64,000 nt of DNA from Lachnospiraceae bacterium (GTDB lineage Bacteria; Bacillota; Clostridia; Lachnospirales; Lachnospiraceae), in assembly GCA_017518185.1 (NCBI GenBank), contig JAFWWB010000059.1, positions 1 through 64,000 on the forward strand, written 5' to 3'. Positions 8,849 to 18,090 of the stretch are shown in pieces. How positions within the stretch are numbered: the stretch's first letter is position 1; each line of letters opens with the position of its first letter. The notes beneath the pieces are model-generated. The model was not told the DNA's origin and ran no database searches. It was given only the letters and a program-made list of their open reading frames with translations. The position numbers and the translations under genes were made by a program.

Positions 8849-10639
8849 TCAGTAATCTTCCTGTCTGTGGTAGACCTGTATGCCGTAGGCGTATGTACCG
8901 TCGCTGCGCTGCCAGTCCCAGGTGAGCTGGAGACGGTTGCCTATGCAGTGGTCGATGGTGATGGTCACGTTTGAATGATCCTCGGCCTCGGTGGTGTATA
9001 AGGGCTTGCCGTTCTCACTGATACCGTTGTACTTAAGGTCGTATACTGCGGGCTGTCCCACGGATACGTTAACGCTTATGGTGCCGTCCTCCTCAAGGGT
9101 AAGTATAGCGGGAGCGGCATCTTCATATATCTGATATGCGCCTTCTGTCTCGGAGGAGTACAGATCCCAGGTTCCGGCAGCTTCCTCAAAGCTGCTGCGG
9201 AAAGTATCAAGGAAAACATAATCAAGGGTATTCTTTTCTTTGGGAAGACCGTATTCGTTAAGGTCTTTGCCTGCAAAAGGGATGACCTCCACAGTCATGT
9301 CAAAGGGCCCCCAGCAGGATCTCCAGCCTACGTCTGCCTCTTCAACCCTGAAGCCGCGCATCCTCATGATAAAGGCCTTATTGTCAAATACAGCGGAAGC
9401 CTGTATGAAATCCTTCCACTCGTTGGGACCGCCTTCACCGTCATGTCTGTAGAAGTAATTCTCCCAGAGCTTGACAGTGGAAAAGGGGCTGTCGCGGTAG
9501 ATAAGATCGCCGTAGCCCACTTCGCTTAAGTAGATCTCATCATGGAGACCGGGATAGACCACGGCTTCTCCTTCTCCCTCTACGAGAAGCCAGGGCAGTG
9601 AGTCCACGAGGTCCTCCGGGGTGGAAACATCATAAGGCGTGCTGATGGTACTGAGACTTCCCTCCAGGAAAGGATCGCACTTTACGGCGAGCCAGGAGGA
9701 GAGGAAATGGCCGGTGCCCTCGAAGTAGCCCAGCAGTATATAGGCATTATCCTTTTCCTGTTCGAACTGGATGAGTTCGGGATAGGGAGTGTTGTAGGGT
9801 TCCCCGATGGGATTGCTGATCTCCCCCATTTCGGTGATCTCGCCCTCGGGGCTCATAGCTGCGAGATAAAAGTAATTATCCTCCTTGAAGCAGCCAATAA
9901 GGAAGTCGCCGCAGAATCCGTAGAATTCCAGGATGCCGTTTTCATTGCTGCTGACATCGCATAGCTCACGGCCATTGTATATCACGCGGTAATGGGGATC
10001 GTAGTTGTCCCAGTCGGGAACATAACGGACAGCAAGAAACTGACCGTCAGGCGATACGGCAATGGGCTTACCGTCGCAGTACTTTATCTCCTCCCCTGTC
10101 ACGGGATTTACGAGAAGGGTGGAGTAGTCCTCGGCGGTGCCCAGGAAAAAGCCGAAGACGGAAGCGAAGAGCTTTCCGCTGCCGTTCACTTCGCAGAGCT
10201 CCGTGCAGTCTTCCTTTGCCAGATCATAGCAGTATAGCTTTGAAGCTGCGTTATGGTTTTCGTAACCGAGGAATTCGCCGAACATGGCGGCTGAGTCGAG
10301 AGCCATGGGGGAAAGGTCGCGGAAGTAAACTTTGTTACCCACGCGTACGAAATAATCACCGTTATTCTCTACCTGGAGGTTAATGAATTCGGAAGAAAAC
10401 ACCGTATCATAGACGGGGGCATCCGCGGGATCGGGTTCTCTTTCGGAAACGGGATCAGCCGGAGTGACATATTCCGTGACTTCGGTTTCTTCGTCCTTTT
10501 CAGCAGGCTTTTCGCTGCTCTCATCTGTTTCTTCCTCACTTTCATAGCGGGTCCTTCCGCTGTCCGGTCCTTCTGCTCCGCAGCCTGCAAGCATCACTGT
10601 GGCGGACAGGCCGGCAATGAGTAAATCCCTGAGCTTCAT
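8849..10639 (-). CDS. Large lipoprotein of unknown function
   Basis: 596-residue exported lipoprotein. The N-terminus has a short basic start, a hydrophobic run and a lipobox (LAGC, Cys near residue 20), then an acidic Glu/Thr/Ser linker to about residue 70. The remaining ~520 residues look like a beta-rich, WD/Kelch-like series of strands (repeated Tyr/Asp/Gly turns), but I cannot name a family. It begins 18 bases after the SulP permease with a TAAGGAGAA ribosome site, so the two are co-transcribed. Being on the outer face of the membrane it could bind a ligand or the cell wall. Confidence 0.8.
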   Translation of the reverse strand: MKLRDLLIAGLSATVMLAGCGAEGPDSGRTRYESEEETDESSEKPAEKDEETEVTEYVTPADPVSEREPDPADAPVYDTVFSSEFINLQVENNGDYFVRVGNKVYFRDLSPMALDSAAMFGEFLGYENHNAASKLYCYDLAKEDCTELCEVNGSGKLFASVFGFFLGTAEDYSTLLVNPVTGEEIKYCDGKPIAVSPDGQFLAVRYVPDWDNYDPHYRVIYNGRELCDVSSNENGILEFYGFCGDFLIGCFKEDNYFYLAAMSPEGEITEMGEISNPIGEPYNTPYPELIQFEQEKDNAYILLGYFEGTGHFLSSWLAVKCDPFLEGSLSTISTPYDVSTPEDLVDSLPWLLVEGEGEAVVYPGLHDEIYLSEVGYGDLIYRDSPFSTVKLWENYFYRHDGEGGPNEWKDFIQASAVFDNKAFIMRMRGFRVEEADVGWRSCWGPFDMTVEVIPFAGKDLNEYGLPKEKNTLDYVFLDTFRSSFEEAAGTWDLYSSETEGAYQIYEDAAPAILTLEEDGTISVNVSVGQPAVYDLKYNGISENGKPLYTTEAEDHSNVTITIDHCIGNRLQLTWDWQRSDGTYAYGIQVYHRQEDY

Positions 10640-10657
10640 GTCGTTCTCCTTAAAAGT

Positions 10658-12319
10658 CTATTCTGCGGTGCGGTTCACCAGGGTTCCGGCCCATTCGATC
10701 GCGTCATCGATGTGGGGACGGAAATTCTCCTTGCCGACCAGTTCGGTGAAACCGCTTTTTTTCATGGTATGCATGGGCTGGTCGTTTACGTGTGACATCA
10801 CCAGGGTTATGCCGTTCTCGCGGCAGCGGTGATGGAACTGTTCAAGTGAATGCATGGCGGTTGCGTCCAGTGCCGGCACGCCACGCATACGCATTATGAT
10901 GACCTTGGTGTTCTTGCTGAAATCTATGGCCGCTATACGCTCGGCTGCGCCGAAGAACATGGGACCGGAGATCTCATATACACGCACATGCTTCGGAAGG
11001 GGCTTAAGGTTCATGCCGTCGGGATCTTCTTCGGGATCGTAGGACTTCCAGCCCTTTACCTGCGTCTCCTCGCTCATGCGCTTCATGAAGAGTATGAGCG
11101 CAAGGCCCATGCCTATCTCTATCGCGATGACCAGGTCAAAGGCCACGGTCAGCACGAAGGTGGAAACGAGCACGATTATATCACTCTTGGGTGCAGTTTT
11201 GCAAAGGTGTACGAAGGTACGCCAGCCGCACATATTGTAAGCCACCATAAAGAGTATAGCCGCTATGGTGGGCATGGGTATATGGGCAGCGTAGGGCATG
11301 AGCACTACCAGCACCAGTACGAGGACGATGGAATGTACTATTCCCGCAACGGGAGTGCGCCCGCCGTTCTTGATATTGGCGGCGGTACGGGCTATGGCTC
11401 CGGTGGCGGGGATGCCGCCGAAAAGAGCCGAGCCTATGTTGCCGCAGCCCTGGGCGATGAGCTCCATATTGGAACGGTGGTGGGAGTTGATCATACTGTC
11501 CGCCACCACGCAGGATAACAGGGATTCTATGGCTGCAAGTATTGCTATGGTGAAGCCGTCGGAAGCCACGTTCCTGACAGCGGCCAGTGAGAAGGCCGGC
11601 ATATGGAAGCTTGGAAGCTTATTGCTGATCTGATAGAGGTTTCCTATGGTGCTGACCGGCAGCTTTGCAAGCTCTACCATGAGTATGTCAACGATGACGG
11701 CTATGAGTGAGCCGGGGATCTTCTCGCTGATCTTCGGCCAGACTATAAGTATAAGAAGGCTTACCGCTCCCACCAGAAGGGCCCAGGGGTTGATGGTGCC
11801 GAAATTGGCGGCCACGGCCTTTATCTTATCGACTGTCTCTATGGTCTCGGTGCCCTCGGGATAGGTAAGACCGAAGAAGTCCTTCAGCTGTCCTATCAGT
11901 ATGGTGACGGCTATGCCGGAGGTAAAGCCGGTGGTTATGGTATAAGGTATAAAGCGGATCAGGCCGCCGAGACGCAGAAGGCCCATGAGTATGAGCAGCA
12001 CGCCGGCGACTATGGTGGCCAGCATAAGGCCATCCATCCCGTTCTTTGCGACGATGCCGGCCACTATGGTGGCGAAGGCTGCCGTGGGACCTGCGATCTG
12101 GACACGGCTGCCGCCCAGGAAAGAGATGATGAAGCCTGCCACTATCGCGGTGTAGAGACCTTCTTCGGGACGCACGCCGCTGGCCAGGGCCAGGGCTATG
12201 GAAAGGGGAAGCGCGATGATGGCCACGATGACGCCGCTGATAACATCAGATACAAACTGCTTGCCGCTGTAGCTCTTCATGGTGCTGAAGAGCATCGGTT
12301 TAATCTTGTCTTTATGCAT
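10658..12319 (-). CDS. SulP-family anion permease with STAS domain
   Basis: 553-residue secondary transporter of the SLC26/SulP family, moving sulfate, bicarbonate or another anion. About ten to twelve hydrophobic helices (residues ~20-415) include typical small-residue motifs (GPTAAFAT, GGIPATGAIARTA), followed by a cytoplasmic C-terminal STAS domain (about 440-550). The ATG at 12319 is chosen over the longer upstream reading because a GAGG site lies just before it and the hydrophobic core starts soon after. It heads a two-gene unit with the lipoprotein. The substrate is not deducible. Confidence 0.9.
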   Translation of the reverse strand: MHKDKIKPMLFSTMKSYSGKQFVSDVISGVIVAIIALPLSIALALASGVRPEEGLYTAIVAGFIISFLGGSRVQIAGPTAAFATIVAGIVAKNGMDGLMLATIVAGVLLILMGLLRLGGLIRFIPYTITTGFTSGIAVTILIGQLKDFFGLTYPEGTETIETVDKIKAVAANFGTINPWALLVGAVSLLILIVWPKISEKIPGSLIAVIVDILMVELAKLPVSTIGNLYQISNKLPSFHMPAFSLAAVRNVASDGFTIAILAAIESLLSCVVADSMINSHHRSNMELIAQGCGNIGSALFGGIPATGAIARTAANIKNGGRTPVAGIVHSIVLVLVLVVLMPYAAHIPMPTIAAILFMVAYNMCGWRTFVHLCKTAPKSDIIVLVSTFVLTVAFDLVIAIEIGMGLALILFMKRMSEETQVKGWKSYDPEEDPDGMNLKPLPKHVRVYEISGPMFFGAAERIAAIDFSKNTKVIIMRMRGVPALDATAMHSLEQFHHRCRENGITLVMSHVNDQPMHTMKKSGFTELVGKENFRPHIDDAIEWAGTLVNRTAE

Positions 12320-12367
12320 AATAATCAGCCTCTTAATATGTAAAATATGACGAAACAGCAATAAAGA

Positions 12368-12395
12368 AGTATAACACTTGACCGCGAAAAAGCAA
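12368..12395 (-). promoter_or_regulatory. Probable promoter of the SulP unit
   Basis: On the minus strand TTGCTT (12395-12390), 16-base spacer, TATACT (12373-12368), about 50 bases before the sulP start. It lies back to back with the promoter of the membrane hybrid kinase. Confidence 0.5.
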
Positions 12396-12422
12396 GAAAA
12401 ATTTCATATGTATAATGCTGCC

Positions 12423-12452
12423 TTGCAAAGCCTGCCGGAAACGTGGTATCAT
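12423..12452 (+). promoter_or_regulatory. Probable promoter of the membrane hybrid kinase
   Basis: TTGCAA (12423-12428), 18-base spacer, TATCAT (12447-12452). It is placed correctly for the GTG start at 12504. Confidence 0.5.
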
Positions 12453-12503
12453 AAAGTGTTATATTATACGCAAAATATGCGTATACCGATCGGAGGATAT
12501 GCC

Positions 12504-14666
12504 GTGTTTGAGCTGTTTTCAAATATTTATGCCATGGGTATGAATCTGCTGGGGATACTGGCTGGCCTTATCTGTTATATAACAAAGCCAAGGCGTCAGT
12601 GGGTCTATGTCATAACCTTCAGTCTCTGCACCATGCTTTCAAATTATTACTGGGGAGTTTATGTAATGGTGATGGGTGACGACCCCAACACCTCGTCACT
12701 GCTTGCCTATTTCGGCTGGAATGCTTCCTTCCTGGTACTGGCGCTTATGCATATCATATTCAGGACGGAGGAGGAAAAAAAGAATTTCTCTCCCATTGCG
12801 CTCTTACCGATACCGCTCAATGTGATCCAGTTCATAGTCTGGCTGCCTTACGGAGGCATATTCAACAGCGTATGGCAGGGAAGCCTTTCCACTGTAGTGG
12901 CATGTTTTGCACTCAATTCAGTGGTACTCTGGCTTAAAAAGAAGGAAAAGACGAAGCCGCCCTACATTGCCATGGCATCGCTCTTCTTCATAACCATGGA
13001 ATATGTCATGTGGACATCCACCTGTTTTGACTGGCCTTCGGAGTGGCTGCATCCCTATAATTACGCCTGCATACTGGATTATCTCTACTATGTGATGCTT
13101 CCCGTTGCGGTGATGAAGACCTACGGCGACACCTTTAAGAACGATAAGACCGCAGAGCACGAACCTTTCCGCAGGGTGCTGAGACCCTTCTACGCTGCCT
13201 TCATTACGCTCTGCTGTGTGGGCGGTTATCTGATGGCGCTCTGGATGCGCAATACCCTGACCGAAGGCATAGGTGAGGTGGGAAAGAAGGATCCTTACAG
13301 CGTCATAGCGGCCATGCTCTTCGTAGTATCGGTGGTCATAGTCCTCTTTACCCTGATGGTCATACTTGTCGTAGGACTGGAAAAGAGGACCAGGGAGGGA
13401 CGTCTCTTTAAGGAAGCCAAGGCGGCTGCCGAACAGGCCAATGTTGCCAAGAGCGAATTCCTTGCAAACATGTCCCATGAGATCCGCACACCCATAAACG
13501 CGGTGCTGGGCATGAACGAGATGATACTCCGTGAGAGCCTGGAAGCCCGGGATAAGCTGCCGGAGGACAGGGAGCGGGTAACGGAGATCTTTTCGGATAT
13601 CTGTAATTATTCCGGAAATGTGGACAGCGCCGGCAAGAATCTGCTGTCCATCATAAATGACATCCTTGATTTCTCCAAGATAGAATCCGGGAAGATGGAA
13701 ATAGTGGAAGGCGATTATAAGCTGGGCTCGGTCCTTAACGATGTCACGAACATGATAGAGTACAAGGCCCGAAGCAAGGGGCTTAAGTTTGACGTGGAGG
13801 TGGATCCGGATGTTCCGGACGGGCTTCACGGAGATGAGGTGCGTGTCCGCCAGATCATGACCAATCTGTTGAACAATGCGGTCAAATATACGCACAAGGG
13901 CAGCGTGAACCTTTCGGTCAGCAGGAAGCTCCGTGAGGGAGCAGGGGATGAGCCGGAGATCGACCTGGTCATTGCCGTGAAGGATACCGGCATAGGCATC
14001 AGGGAAGAGGATATCGCAAACCTCTTCGGTAAGTTCGAACGCGTGGATCTTAAGCAGAACAGCAGCGTGGAAGGTACGGGACTGGGACTTGCCATCACCA
14101 GGAGCCTGCTTGAGATGATGGGAGGAAGCGTGGAGCTTAAGAGCGTCTACGGAGTGGGCTCCCTCTTCACTGCGGTCATACCACAGAGAGTGGTCTCGGA
14201 TGAGCCTATCGGGGATTTCCGTGAGAAATTCGAGAACAGCATACGTTCACTTAAAGCGAGAAAGGAAAAACTGCATGCTCCGTCTGCGGTGATACTGGTG
14301 GTGGATGACACAGCCATGAACCTTATGGTGGTGGAGCATTTCCTCAAGGATACGGGTATAAAGATCGATACGGCAGCAGGCGGAGACGAAGCCATAGCCC
14401 GCGCCTCGGAAAAGAAATACGATATCATTTTCATGGACCAGCGCATGCCGGGGATGGACGGTGTCACTGCCATGCACCGCATAAAGGAAAAGGAAGACGG
14501 CATGAATAGTTCCACAGCTTTTATCTGCCTTACGGCGGATGCGGTCAGCGGCGCCAGGGAAAGGTATATCGCGGAAGGCTTTGAGGATTATCTGACCAAG
14601 CCCATAGACAGTAATGCACTGGAGGAGATGATCATGGAATATCTCCCCGAAGAGAAACTGGAATGA
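12504..14666 (+). CDS. Membrane-bound hybrid sensor histidine kinase
   Basis: About 720 residues. The start is taken as GTG at 12504 because CGGAGGA lies six bases upstream and a promoter-like pair lies before it; TTG 12378 and ATG 12408 have no ribosome site. The N-terminal ~290 residues hold about seven to eight hydrophobic helices without a recognisable periplasmic domain. A coil leads to HisKA (H325 in SHEIRTP), HATPase_c (NAVKYT, DTGIGI, GTGLGL) and a receiver with D645 (FMDQRMPG). The stop overlaps the next start (ATGA), so the kinase is translationally coupled to the TIR-BspA gene, which suggests a shared signalling task. Confidence 0.87.
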   Translation: MFELFSNIYAMGMNLLGILAGLICYITKPRRQWVYVITFSLCTMLSNYYWGVYVMVMGDDPNTSSLLAYFGWNASFLVLALMHIIFRTEEEKKNFSPIALLPIPLNVIQFIVWLPYGGIFNSVWQGSLSTVVACFALNSVVLWLKKKEKTKPPYIAMASLFFITMEYVMWTSTCFDWPSEWLHPYNYACILDYLYYVMLPVAVMKTYGDTFKNDKTAEHEPFRRVLRPFYAAFITLCCVGGYLMALWMRNTLTEGIGEVGKKDPYSVIAAMLFVVSVVIVLFTLMVILVVGLEKRTREGRLFKEAKAAAEQANVAKSEFLANMSHEIRTPINAVLGMNEMILRESLEARDKLPEDRERVTEIFSDICNYSGNVDSAGKNLLSIINDILDFSKIESGKMEIVEGDYKLGSVLNDVTNMIEYKARSKGLKFDVEVDPDVPDGLHGDEVRVRQIMTNLLNNAVKYTHKGSVNLSVSRKLREGAGDEPEIDLVIAVKDTGIGIREEDIANLFGKFERVDLKQNSSVEGTGLGLAITRSLLEMMGGSVELKSVYGVGSLFTAVIPQRVVSDEPIGDFREKFENSIRSLKARKEKLHAPSAVILVVDDTAMNLMVVEHFLKDTGIKIDTAAGGDEAIARASEKKYDIIFMDQRMPGMDGVTAMHRIKEKEDGMNSSTAFICLTADAVSGARERYIAEGFEDYLTKPIDSNALEEMIMEYLPEEKLE

Positions 14667-14683
14667 TCTCCGGGGGAAAAGCG

Positions 14684-16336
14684 ATGAACAAGAGTGACGT
14701 CTTTATCAGCTACAGTTCCAAGAATAAAAACGTGGCGGATGCCATAGTAAACGAATTCGAGCAGAACGGCATAAAGTGCTGGTATGCTCCCAGGGATATA
14801 CTGCCGGGGCAGGCCTGGGTCAGCGCCATAAGGGAGGGGCTGGAATCCTCAGCCGTTCTTGTGCTTGTCTATACTCCCGAATCCAACGATTCCAGACAGG
14901 TAATGAATGAAGTGGCCCTGGCCTTTAATGCAGGCAAGACCATCGTTCCCTTCAGGCTTTCAGAGGACCAGATGAACGATGAGCTGGAATACTATCTCAC
15001 GCGTGTCCACTGGCTGGATGCGATCTCCGAACCATTAAGCAAATACATAACCGAGCTTCGGGAATATATTGAGGTGATACTTCAGAAGGTTCCGGAGAAA
15101 ACAGAGGCCGGTAAGACGGAAGCCGCCGGGGAGGGCAGTAAGCCTGCAAAGCTTCTGCCTGTATTTGCGGCCATTCTGGTGCTGGCTGCTGTCATAGTGC
15201 TGGTGCTGGTCTACAGGAAACCGGAGGATGCAGCTGAGGCCCGGACAGAGGCGGAGCAGATCACTGAGGCGCCTGCCGGCAGCGCCGCAGAGCCGGATCC
15301 CGTCAGAGAGGGAAAAGGCGGGACACTTCATAATGAGCTTGCGGGGACGGAGTTCAGCGTAGAGGATATCATGAGTACGGCGAGCTTCGGCTCCGTCCAC
15401 GGGCGGGATGAAGTCTCTACCATAACATTTCTTTCTGTCCTTCCGGAAAGAGAGGATAAGGGACTGGATATCTCGGAGGAGGCTGACGGCAGCGTGCTGG
15501 CCTGGTTTGATGAGAACAGCGGGGGACTTTACGATCTTACTGTGGCCGCTGACGGGATCATACGCCTCCCGGAGGACTGCAGCGGATTGTTTGCCGGATA
15601 TTCGAAGGCAGGCTCCATCGATCTCGGCGGGGCTGTGGATATGTCGGATGCAGCGGATCTGAGGGCGATGTTCTCGGGCTGTAAAAGCCTGCGGCATCTG
15701 GATCTTTCCGGGCTTGAGGGTACCGTGCCCACGGATCTTTCGGAAATGTTCTGTGATGATAACGCACTGGAGCAGCTGGTGCTCGGAAAGATGGATACCT
15801 CAAAGGTCACCTCCATGCGCTGCATGTTCTGGAACTGCGGGGCCATGAGGTCTATAGATACCGGGAGCTTTGACACCTCCTCCTGCACGGATATGAACAG
15901 CATGTTCTGCGGCTGTTCCTCCCTTACGGAACTGGATGTGAGCAGCTTCGACACCTCGGAGGTCACGGATATGTTCAGCATGTTCTACGGGCTTGCTTCC
16001 CTTGAAAAGCCGCTGGAGCTTTCCGGCTTTGATACTTCGAAGGTGACTGACATGTACTGGATGTTTACGGGCTATCCCCTTGCGGAGCTGGATGTGAGCA
16101 GCTTCGATACATCAAAGGTGGAGAATATGAAGAACATGTTCGGCAACTGCGTGAAGCTGCGTACCCTGGATCTGAGCGGCTGGGACTTTTCGAAGGTGGA
16201 GAATGCGGAGTATATGTTCGCTAATGATACGGAGCTGAAGGTGACAGTGGATATGGAGCAGCCCGGCTGGGAGAGCTTCAGCACACTGGAGAGGCTTACT
16301 GAAGATGCGGAGAGTGTGGAGTTTGTTGGGAGATGA
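14684..16336 (+). CDS. TIR domain / transmembrane / BspA-type repeat receptor-like protein
   Basis: Residues 1-130 form a bacterial TIR domain: DVFISYSS near the N-terminus, the RDILPGQ BB-loop region, and E76 in the position of the NADase catalytic glutamate. A hydrophobic helix at about 157-177 is followed by an acidic linker and eight copies of a BspA/DUF285-type repeat, each with a met-phe core (for example SMFCGC, FSMFYGL, NMFGNC) and SSFDTSKV-like turns. Predicted topology is TIR inside, repeats outside. Start 14684 follows a GGGGGAAAAG site; an ATG at 14663 overlaps the kinase stop and is the alternative. The last 41 bases overlap the converging ABC gene. Function is unknown: NAD cleavage or protein-protein signalling are both possible. 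Confidence 0.85.
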   Translation: MNKSDVFISYSSKNKNVADAIVNEFEQNGIKCWYAPRDILPGQAWVSAIREGLESSAVLVLVYTPESNDSRQVMNEVALAFNAGKTIVPFRLSEDQMNDELEYYLTRVHWLDAISEPLSKYITELREYIEVILQKVPEKTEAGKTEAAGEGSKPAKLLPVFAAILVLAAVIVLVLVYRKPEDAAEARTEAEQITEAPAGSAAEPDPVREGKGGTLHNELAGTEFSVEDIMSTASFGSVHGRDEVSTITFLSVLPEREDKGLDISEEADGSVLAWFDENSGGLYDLTVAADGIIRLPEDCSGLFAGYSKAGSIDLGGAVDMSDAADLRAMFSGCKSLRHLDLSGLEGTVPTDLSEMFCDDNALEQLVLGKMDTSKVTSMRCMFWNCGAMRSIDTGSFDTSSCTDMNSMFCGCSSLTELDVSSFDTSEVTDMFSMFYGLASLEKPLELSGFDTSKVTDMYWMFTGYPLAELDVSSFDTSKVENMKNMFGNCVKLRTLDLSGWDFSKVENAEYMFANDTELKVTVDMEQPGWESFSTLERLTEDAESVEFVGR

Positions 16337-18086
16337 TGAGCCTGTAGTAGGCACCCTTTTTCCGCATCAGCTCGCTGTGGCTGCCGCTTTCCACGATACC
16401 GCCATCGTCGATGAACATGATCCGGTCACAGTTCCTTATGGTGGACAGGCGGTGAGCGATTATAAATGAGGTACGGCCCTTCAGCATGGCGTCAAGCCCT
16501 GCCTGGAGGGCTTTTTCAGTCTGTACGTCTATGCTTGAGGTGGCCTCGTCCAGTATCAGTATCTTTGGATCGGAGAGCACTGTGCGCGCAAAGGATATGA
16601 GCTGTTTTTCACCTTCGCTCAGTGTGGAGCCCCGCTCCTTTACCTCGGTGTTGTATTTATCGGACATCCTTGAGATGAGATCATCAGCCCGGACCACGGC
16701 TGCGGCATGTTTTATCTCCTCATCCGAAGCATCAAGCCTGCCGTATCTGATATTGTCGGCAATGGTGCCGGAGAAGACAAAGCTGTCCTGCATCATGATG
16801 CCCATCTGACTGCGGAGGGAACGGAGTGTCACATCGGAGATATCCTGTCCGTCTATGAGTATGCGGCCTGAATCCACGTCGTAGAACCTGGAAAGCAGGT
16901 TCACTATGGTACTCTTGCCGGCGCCGGTAGGCCCCACAAGGGCGATGCTCTCTCCGGCATGAACGCTGAAGGAGACGTTCTTAAGGACGGGTTTACCGCT
17001 CTCATATGAGAAGGAGACATTCTCGAAGCTGACATCGCCCTTTATCTCCGGCATGGTCTTTGCATTCTCTTTATCCTTTATGGTAACGGGTTCGTCTATG
17101 GTCTCGAATATCCTTTCAAGATATGCGATGTTGTTTATGAAGTTGTTGAAGATGTTGCCGAGGTTCATTATGGGCTGCCAGAAGTTTGCGGCATATGAGG
17201 AGACCGCCACAATGGTGCCCAGGGTCTTATTCCCCTGTCCGAAGAGAAAGAGGCCGAAAAGGAAGATGGAGGCCCGGACGCATACGGATATCACGTCTAT
17301 GCCGGGCCATACCAGGTTGGAGTACATTACCGCGGTATGCCAGGTTTTGCGGCAGTCCTCCGTAAGCTCCTTAAAGATGGCGGCATTTTCATCTTCCCTG
17401 GCAAAGATCTGGGTTATCTTTGCGCCTACGATGTTTTCCTGCAGGTAGGCGTTAAGATTGGAATTCTTGTTGGACACTGCCTGCCAGGCCTTACGCTGCC
17501 GGTTCTTTATCCAGAACATGAAGGCTGCAAGAACAGGTACGCCGCACATTACCACAAGTGCCAGCTGCACGTCGGTGATGAACATGAAGATGATTATAAA
17601 GCCCAGGTTGAAGCTTTCAAGCACCACATTTATAAGACCGTTTGACAGCATGTCGGAAACGGAATTCACATAGTTGACCACACGTATGAGTATCTTTCCG
17701 TGGGGCCTTGAGTCGTAATAATCAAAGGGCAGCTCCTGGAGGTGGGCGAAAAGGTCCTTCCTGATATCATAGATGATGTTCTGGCTGACATTGACCATTA
17801 TCCGGCTGCGTATGGTGGTGAAGAAGGCGCTGAGTATGTAAAGTCCCGCCAGGATGCAGGCAAGGGTCAGCAGCAGCTTTGTATCCTTTGCGGGAACGGC
17901 TGTGTCTAGGGCCTGCCTTGTCACCATGGGCGCAAGGTAGCCGAAGCACCCGCCGATACCGCTGAGTACCAGGGCTGCGATCATCACCTTTATGTACTTT
18001 CCGATGTAGGAGGAGGCCCTGAGCAGATGCTTTATATTAAAGGCCTCGGTCAGTTCCTCATCCTGTCTGTAGGTATTCTTTGCCAT
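16296..18086 (-). CDS. ABC exporter half-transporter, catalytic-Glu subunit
   Basis: 596 residues: six-helix ABC exporter transmembrane domain (about 30-330), then the ATPase domain with Walker A GPTGAGKST, signature LSEGEKQ (degenerate against LSGGQ), Walker B ILILDEATS with the catalytic Glu, and the His switch (AHRLST). It starts four bases after its partner and would form a heterodimer with it, like BmrCD/LmrCD/TM287-288. Its complete Walker B pairs with the partner's perfect LSGGQ to make the active ATP site. Likely substrates are drugs, lipids or peptides. The 3' end overlaps the TIR gene by 41 bases. Confidence 0.92.
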   Translation of the reverse strand: MAKNTYRQDEELTEAFNIKHLLRASSYIGKYIKVMIAALVLSGIGGCFGYLAPMVTRQALDTAVPAKDTKLLLTLACILAGLYILSAFFTTIRSRIMVNVSQNIIYDIRKDLFAHLQELPFDYYDSRPHGKILIRVVNYVNSVSDMLSNGLINVVLESFNLGFIIIFMFITDVQLALVVMCGVPVLAAFMFWIKNRQRKAWQAVSNKNSNLNAYLQENIVGAKITQIFAREDENAAIFKELTEDCRKTWHTAVMYSNLVWPGIDVISVCVRASIFLFGLFLFGQGNKTLGTIVAVSSYAANFWQPIMNLGNIFNNFINNIAYLERIFETIDEPVTIKDKENAKTMPEIKGDVSFENVSFSYESGKPVLKNVSFSVHAGESIALVGPTGAGKSTIVNLLSRFYDVDSGRILIDGQDISDVTLRSLRSQMGIMMQDSFVFSGTIADNIRYGRLDASDEEIKHAAAVVRADDLISRMSDKYNTEVKERGSTLSEGEKQLISFARTVLSDPKILILDEATSSIDVQTEKALQAGLDAMLKGRTSFIIAHRLSTIRNCDRIMFIDDGGIVESGSHSELMRKKGAYYRLIISQQTPHSPHLQ

Positions 18087-18090
18087 TGTT

